Source of the DNA: JAFGMR01 sp964632755
Lineage (GTDB): Archaea; Halobacteriota; Methanosarcinia; Methanotrichales; Methanotrichaceae
Direction: 5' to 3'
Assembly (NCBI GenBank): GCA_964632755.1
Contig: CAZWDT010000026.1
Location: 1-36,380, forward strand
DNA: 36,380 nt
The position numbers were made by a program, and so were the translations under genes. A model generated the notes under the pieces. It ran no database searches. It worked only from the letters and a program-made list of their open reading frames with translations, and was not told where the DNA came from. Below, one piece after another: positions 32,482 to 36,380 of the stretch (position 1 is the stretch's first letter; every line of letters starts with the position of its first letter).

Positions 32482-33672
32482 ATGAAAAGACTATTACAAA
32501 TCGATTGCAAACTGTCGAAATTGCATACGAGAGCGAAGTTCGCTCTAGTCCTGATAGCCCTGGCTACGTTGTGCGCCTCTGCCGTGGCTCAGGTGAACAG
32601 CGCAGAGGACTGGTTCAACCGGGGCCAGGAGCTGATGGGGAACGAGTCCTATGAAGAAGCCCTAAGAGCATATGACAGCGCCATAGAGCTCGATCCAGAG
32701 AATGCCAGAGTCTGGATGGGCAAAGGCGATACCCAAATACGAATGGGTGACTATAACGAATCCCAGAAAACCTACGAAAATGCGTTGAATATCATCAATA
32801 AATCCCTGGAAGCAAACCTGCTGGATGCAAAAGGCTGGCTCGTGAAAGGTGAACTTTTTGAGAGGCTGTACAGGTATGATGAGGCCCTCGGATCCTATAA
32901 CAGGTCACTGGAGATAGACCCAACTGACAAAGAGGCCTGGTTGAACAAGGGGAATGCTTTGGATATGGCTGCATATCAACTGCAGGGCCTTGAGCGCATC
33001 AGAGCCGTTGAAGACGCAATCATTGCTTATGACGAGGCCATTGAGATTGATCCAAATTACGGAAATGCCTGGATGAGGAAGGGCTATTCTCTTCATTCCC
33101 TGGCCGTATTCAACAAAAATCTCAGCAAGTATGACGAGTCTCTGAAGGCTTTTGACAAAGCTATCGAGTTGATACCGACCAATGATACTAGGAACCTTGC
33201 GCTGGCCTGGGATGGCAGGGCTATTACTCTCACGGGCATGGGCAATACCCTCGAAGATACTGGTAGGCAAGATGAGGCCAAAAGCAAGCGCGAGGAGGCT
33301 TTGGAGTCTTATGAAAAGGCCATAGATCTCGATCCGAACTTCACGGGCCTGGAGGCCCGGTTATATAAAGCAGGCATCCTGGCTGACCTAGGCAGGTATA
33401 ACGAATCCATTGATGCATTCGATAATATCATTGAGACTTTGCCTGCCAACGATACCTTGTATGCTGCCATAGTCCTGGCAGATAAGGGCAGCGTTCTCGA
33501 AAAGATGGGCGATCATGAGGATGCCATCAAGACATTCGATAGCGCTCTGGAGATTGATCCATCCAACATGATTGCCATGCAGGGAAAAGGTACTGCCCTC
33601 CAGTCGCTCGGCCGCATTTCTGAGGCAGAAGCCGCTTTTGCTAAGGCTAAAGAGCTGGGGTACGAGGAGTGA
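32482..33672 (+). CDS. Secreted TPR protein G
   Basis: ATG 32482 follows AGGTG at 32471-32475 with a 6-nt spacer; ATGs at 32464 and 32479 are alternatives that add six or one residues. The 396-residue protein has the hydrophobic core FALVLIALATLCASAVAQ and about nine TPRs, the first with LMGNESYEEALRAYD, where the sequon is NES rather than NGS. It ends FAKAKELGYEE. Unlike A and H its repeats are spaced irregularly, with short inserts before the fifth repeat. Spacing to gene F is short, consistent with one transcript. Confidence 0.83.
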   Translation: MKRLLQIDCKLSKLHTRAKFALVLIALATLCASAVAQVNSAEDWFNRGQELMGNESYEEALRAYDSAIELDPENARVWMGKGDTQIRMGDYNESQKTYENALNIINKSLEANLLDAKGWLVKGELFERLYRYDEALGSYNRSLEIDPTDKEAWLNKGNALDMAAYQLQGLERIRAVEDAIIAYDEAIEIDPNYGNAWMRKGYSLHSLAVFNKNLSKYDESLKAFDKAIELIPTNDTRNLALAWDGRAITLTGMGNTLEDTGRQDEAKSKREEALESYEKAIDLDPNFTGLEARLYKAGILADLGRYNESIDAFDNIIETLPANDTLYAAIVLADKGSVLEKMGDHEDAIKTFDSALEIDPSNMIAMQGKGTALQSLGRISEAEAAFAKAKELGYEE

Positions 33673-33684
33673 CCCCAACTGAAA

Positions 33685-33689
33685 TTTTT
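33685..33689 (+). terminator. T-run between genes G and H
   Basis: Five T in the conserved 3' flank (GAAATTTTTGCG), 12 bp after the stop of gene G. Weak by itself; listed because of its conserved placement. Confidence 0.25.
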
Positions 33690-33728
33690 GCGATCATATC
33701 TGGATAGAAAAAAGAGGAGTGGGTTAAT

Positions 33729-35195
33729 GTGAAAGGAAAAACCGGACTGTTTGCGGCCCTCAGTGGGCCATCGAAGTTGGGCGTGGGGACCAGGCTCGCT
33801 ATAGTCTTTGCGGTCTTGGCTACGTTGTGCGTCCCCTCCATGGCGCAGGAGGAGACCGTCGACTACTGGATGGACAAGGCCCAGGAGCTGTACTTCAACG
33901 GCTCAATCGAGGAGGCGATCTCAGCATACGACGAGGCCCTGAGGATCGATCCTAGGAATGAGACGATACTCATCAGAAAGGCGTTCTGGCTCCTTGTCGT
34001 GGGAAAGGTAAACGAGTCAGTCGAGACGAACGAAAGGGCTCTTGCCCTTCTGGATGAAGACCTCGATTTGGATCCTGCCGATGCCGAGGCCTGGCAGAAT
34101 AAGGCCCAGGTTCTACGACGTCTGAACAGAGAGGAGGAGGCTTCCCAGGCGTATGAAGCATCCCTGGCAGCCTTCGACCAGAGTATCGAGGCGGACCCGG
34201 AGGACGCCGATGCCTGGATGGGAAGGGCCAACGTCCTCCTGAACCTCGGCCGATGGGAGGAGGCCCATGAGGCCTACAACGAGGTAACGAGGCTAAAGCC
34301 CCTCGACTACAACGTCTGGTGGAGGAAGGCCGAGGTGATCAGCGGCATTGGAGATATCAATGAGTCGGTTGAGGCCTACGATAGGGCGATCGAGCTGATC
34401 CCCGCAAACGATACTGCGGAGCTCGCGCTGGCCTATGCCGCGAAGAGCGAGGATCTGGCGGCGGCGGGGCGATGGATCGATGCCCTGGAGGCGATCAATA
34501 GATCCCTTGATCTGAACTCCAAGAGCGGCACATGGTGGCATTTCAAGGCTTTTGTTTTAACGGAGCTCGATAGGGACGACGAGGCACTTATGGCCTTCGA
34601 CGAGGCCATCGTCCAGAACCCCGATGACGTCGAGAGCTGGCAGTGGAAGGCAGGCCTCCTCCTCGAGATGAAGAGGTACAACGAATCCCTGGGGGCTTAC
34701 GACGAAGCCATCGCTCTGATCTCTGAAAACGCCTCCGAAGAGCTGGCGGGAACCTGGTTTTCCAAGGGATCTGCCCTGAACAAGACGGGTAACGGCGAAG
34801 AGGCAATAGAGGCCTTCCAGAGATCGCTTGCCCTCTACGAGAAGGCCATCCTGGAGGATCCGGGCGATCTAAGCCTGCTCCAGATGAAAGGCCGGGTCCT
34901 CTACGAGCTCGGCAGGTACGACGAGTCCTTAGGGATCTACGATCAAATCCTCGAAGCCTCTCAAGGCGTCGAGCCTCACATGGTCGATACCAACGCATGG
35001 ATTGGCAGGGGCGATGCCCTTAGGGCTTTGGGCAGAGATCGGGAGGCCCTGGATGCCTATAATAGGGCAATCGAAATAGGTCCTCATTGGAGCAATGCCT
35101 GGTATGGAAGGGGAGAGGCCCAGAGGGCGCTAGGCCAGGTTTACAACGCCTCCATGTCGCTTTACGTAGCTCAAAAGCTGGGGTACGAGAAGTGA
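33729..35195 (+). CDS. Secreted TPR protein H
   Basis: The 488-residue protein starts with GTG 33729 behind GAGGAGTGGG. Signal peptide core RLAIVFAVLATLCVPSMAQ, then about eleven TPRs. It is the closest relative of protein A over its whole length: shared phrases include WQNKAQVLRRLNR, WMGRANVLLNLGRWEEAHEA and YNASMSLYVAQ near the end. Its leader, however, matches D, E and I more closely than A. So a whole-gene duplication placed a copy seven genes away, or conversion homogenised the pair. Function presumed the same as A: an exported protein-binding scaffold. Confidence 0.85.
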   Translation: MKGKTGLFAALSGPSKLGVGTRLAIVFAVLATLCVPSMAQEETVDYWMDKAQELYFNGSIEEAISAYDEALRIDPRNETILIRKAFWLLVVGKVNESVETNERALALLDEDLDLDPADAEAWQNKAQVLRRLNREEEASQAYEASLAAFDQSIEADPEDADAWMGRANVLLNLGRWEEAHEAYNEVTRLKPLDYNVWWRKAEVISGIGDINESVEAYDRAIELIPANDTAELALAYAAKSEDLAAAGRWIDALEAINRSLDLNSKSGTWWHFKAFVLTELDRDDEALMAFDEAIVQNPDDVESWQWKAGLLLEMKRYNESLGAYDEAIALISENASEELAGTWFSKGSALNKTGNGEEAIEAFQRSLALYEKAILEDPGDLSLLQMKGRVLYELGRYDESLGIYDQILEASQGVEPHMVDTNAWIGRGDALRALGRDREALDAYNRAIEIGPHWSNAWYGRGEAQRALGQVYNASMSLYVAQKLGYEK

Positions 35196-35221
35196 ACTCC
35201 AGCTCAAGTTTTATGGAGATC
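35193..35221 (+). repeat. 29-bp 3'-flank repeat, copy after gene H
   Basis: From the stop codon onward the bases TGAACTCCAGCTCAAG and the following TTTTATGGAGATC recur after gene I at 36297-36325 with one mismatch. It marks the boundary of a recent tandem duplication of the gene-I-sized unit. Confidence 0.8.
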
Positions 35222-35252
35222 TTTGAAGGACAAAAAGTGGAGTGGGAATGAG

Positions 35253-36299
35253 ATGAAAGGAAAAACCGGATCGTTGGCGGCCCTGGGCGGGCTGCTGAAG
35301 TCTGGAGCGGGCGCAAGGTCCGCTCTTGCTCTGATCGCAATGGCTGCGCTTTGCAGCTGCACTTTGGCGCAGGAGATGACGTCTGAGGACTGGTACAAAA
35401 AAGGCCTGGAGCTGAGCAAAAAAGGATCTTATGAAGAGGCCGTCAAGGCATATGATAAGGCCATCGAGATCGAGCCACAGAATGCAACCTTCTGGTTCGC
35501 CAAGGGACAAGGTTTGCTCTCCACGACCTACGGACCTATCGGACTCAGAGGAGAGGAGCGTACCGCTGCCGAAGAAGCAGCCATTAGGGCTTACGAGAAA
35601 GCTATCCAGATAGATCCAAACTATACAGATGCCTGGATATGTAAGGGCTTTATTCTCCTTCGGATAGCCACTCGCAATAGCACAGTTGATCTGAACAAGT
35701 GCAATGAGTCCCTCAACTCCTTCGATAAGGCCCTGGAGCTGAACCCAAGAGAGACAAATGCATGGCAGGGCAGAGGCACTCTTCTTCTCTCCCTAAATAG
35801 AGTTGAAGATGCTATAGAGTCGTATGACAACGCATTGGAGAGCGATCCTTCTAATATAGGTGCCTCTCAAGGCAAAGCCCAAGCCCTTGCAGCGCTGGGA
35901 AGGAAGAACGAATCCGCCAAAACCTATGATGAATCCCTTGAAATTGCAGACAGGGACATCGAGACTGCAAACTCAACCGAGAATTTATCGCAAGCGTGGA
36001 TGATGAAAGGCATCGTTCTTCAGGAGCAGGGCAGATATGAGGATGCAGTCAAGGCGCTGGATAATGCCACCAACGTTGATTCGAAAAATGAAATGGCCTG
36101 GAAGATGAAAGGGGTCATTCTTGTTAATGAGCTGCAAAGGTACGATGAAGCAGTTCAGGCGTTTGACGGAGCCCTCCAGGCAAATCCCAACGATGCTCAG
36201 GTTTGGAGCCTCAAGGGAGATGCTCTGAAAGCGTCGGGTCGCCAGGCCGAGGCAGATGCCGCCTTCGCTAGGGCTAGGGAGCTAGGGTACGAGGAGTGA
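35253..36299 (+). CDS. Secreted TPR protein I
   Basis: I take ATG 35253 as the start, the position equivalent to the other members after GTGGAGTGGG; a TTG at 35223 would add ten unlikely residues. The 348-residue protein has the signal peptide core ALALIAMAALCSCTLAQ and about eight TPRs; the first (SKKGSYEEAVKAYDKAIEI) lacks the Asn of the sequon. The last two repeats (WKMKGVI...YDEAVQAFDGALQANP...WSLKGDALKASGRQAEADAAF) are almost the same as the block before the first LTD of protein C. It ends ARELGYEE. The remaining 81 bp of the window shows no gene. Confidence 0.84.
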   Translation: MKGKTGSLAALGGLLKSGAGARSALALIAMAALCSCTLAQEMTSEDWYKKGLELSKKGSYEEAVKAYDKAIEIEPQNATFWFAKGQGLLSTTYGPIGLRGEERTAAEEAAIRAYEKAIQIDPNYTDAWICKGFILLRIATRNSTVDLNKCNESLNSFDKALELNPRETNAWQGRGTLLLSLNRVEDAIESYDNALESDPSNIGASQGKAQALAALGRKNESAKTYDESLEIADRDIETANSTENLSQAWMMKGIVLQEQGRYEDAVKALDNATNVDSKNEMAWKMKGVILVNELQRYDEAVQAFDGALQANPNDAQVWSLKGDALKASGRQAEADAAFARARELGYEE

Positions 36300-36325
36300 A
36301 CTCCAGCTCAAATTTTATGGAGATC
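36297..36325 (+). repeat. 29-bp 3'-flank repeat, copy after gene I
   Basis: Matches 35193-35221 with a single A/G difference, after which the sequences diverge completely. The array therefore seems to end here, or the next unit has been lost. Confidence 0.8.
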
Positions 36326-36380
36326 GTAACTATTCAGCACCCCCCTTCAAGCTCCTCTAATCTATCGTCAAGATAAGAAT

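Overview
The window looks like a piece of a draft genome (two 100-N scaffold gaps) from a methanogenic euryarchaeon, most plausibly a Methanothrix/Methanosaeta-type organism. The pointers are archaeal TATA boxes 25-35 bp upstream of genes, frequent TTG/GTG starts with GGAGG/GGTGA ribosome binding sites, an archaeal-type prolyl-tRNA synthetase, a probable MfnD-like ATP-grasp ligase of methanofuran synthesis, a tRNA-Ala without encoded CCA, and many secreted proteins with PKD, CARDB, beta-helix, TPR and lamin-tail domains. The genus is an inference; no marker gene proves it.

Left third (1-11.3 kb), mostly housekeeping: the 3' end of a proline-rich protein, a DUF134 DNA-binding protein, a small secreted repeat protein, a UbiA prenyltransferase, a GT2 glycosyltransferase, a DUF502 membrane protein, tRNA-Ala(GGC), a LysE-type exporter, a SpoIIM-like membrane protein overlapping proS, the MfnD-like ligase, then on the minus strand a gap-truncated secreted protein, another secreted protein, and a thiamine-diphosphate enzyme. 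The last gene is split by an artificial gap: the 55 bases on either side of the Ns are identical, and collapsing them restores one 539-codon frame.

Middle (11.4-22.8 kb), cell-surface genes: a giant 2195-residue secreted multidomain protein, a pRiA4b ORF-3-like zinc-finger protein with an apparent one-base frameshift, a secreted transglutaminase-like protein, a promoterless remnant of a Cache sensor domain, two more secreted proteins, and a 40-codon membrane-peptide gene directly upstream of one of them.

Right third (22.8-36.3 kb), the most striking part: nine consecutive same-strand paralogues (called A to I here) encoding secreted tetratricopeptide-repeat (TPR) proteins. They share an unusual long signal peptide, a conserved leader with a GGAGTGGG ribosome binding site, and a terminal AxxLGYE motif. 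Two of them (C, E) alternate TPR blocks with lamin-tail (LTD) domains. One (F) is frameshifted, and two intergenic spaces hold degenerate copies of the lost C-terminal tail. LTD modules about 90 % identical in DNA, a closely related A/H pair and near-identical 3' flanks show that the array grows and reshuffles by recombination. Together with the secreted giant protein, transglutaminase and glycosylation sequons, this suggests a diversifying set of envelope or sheath proteins, which is inference.
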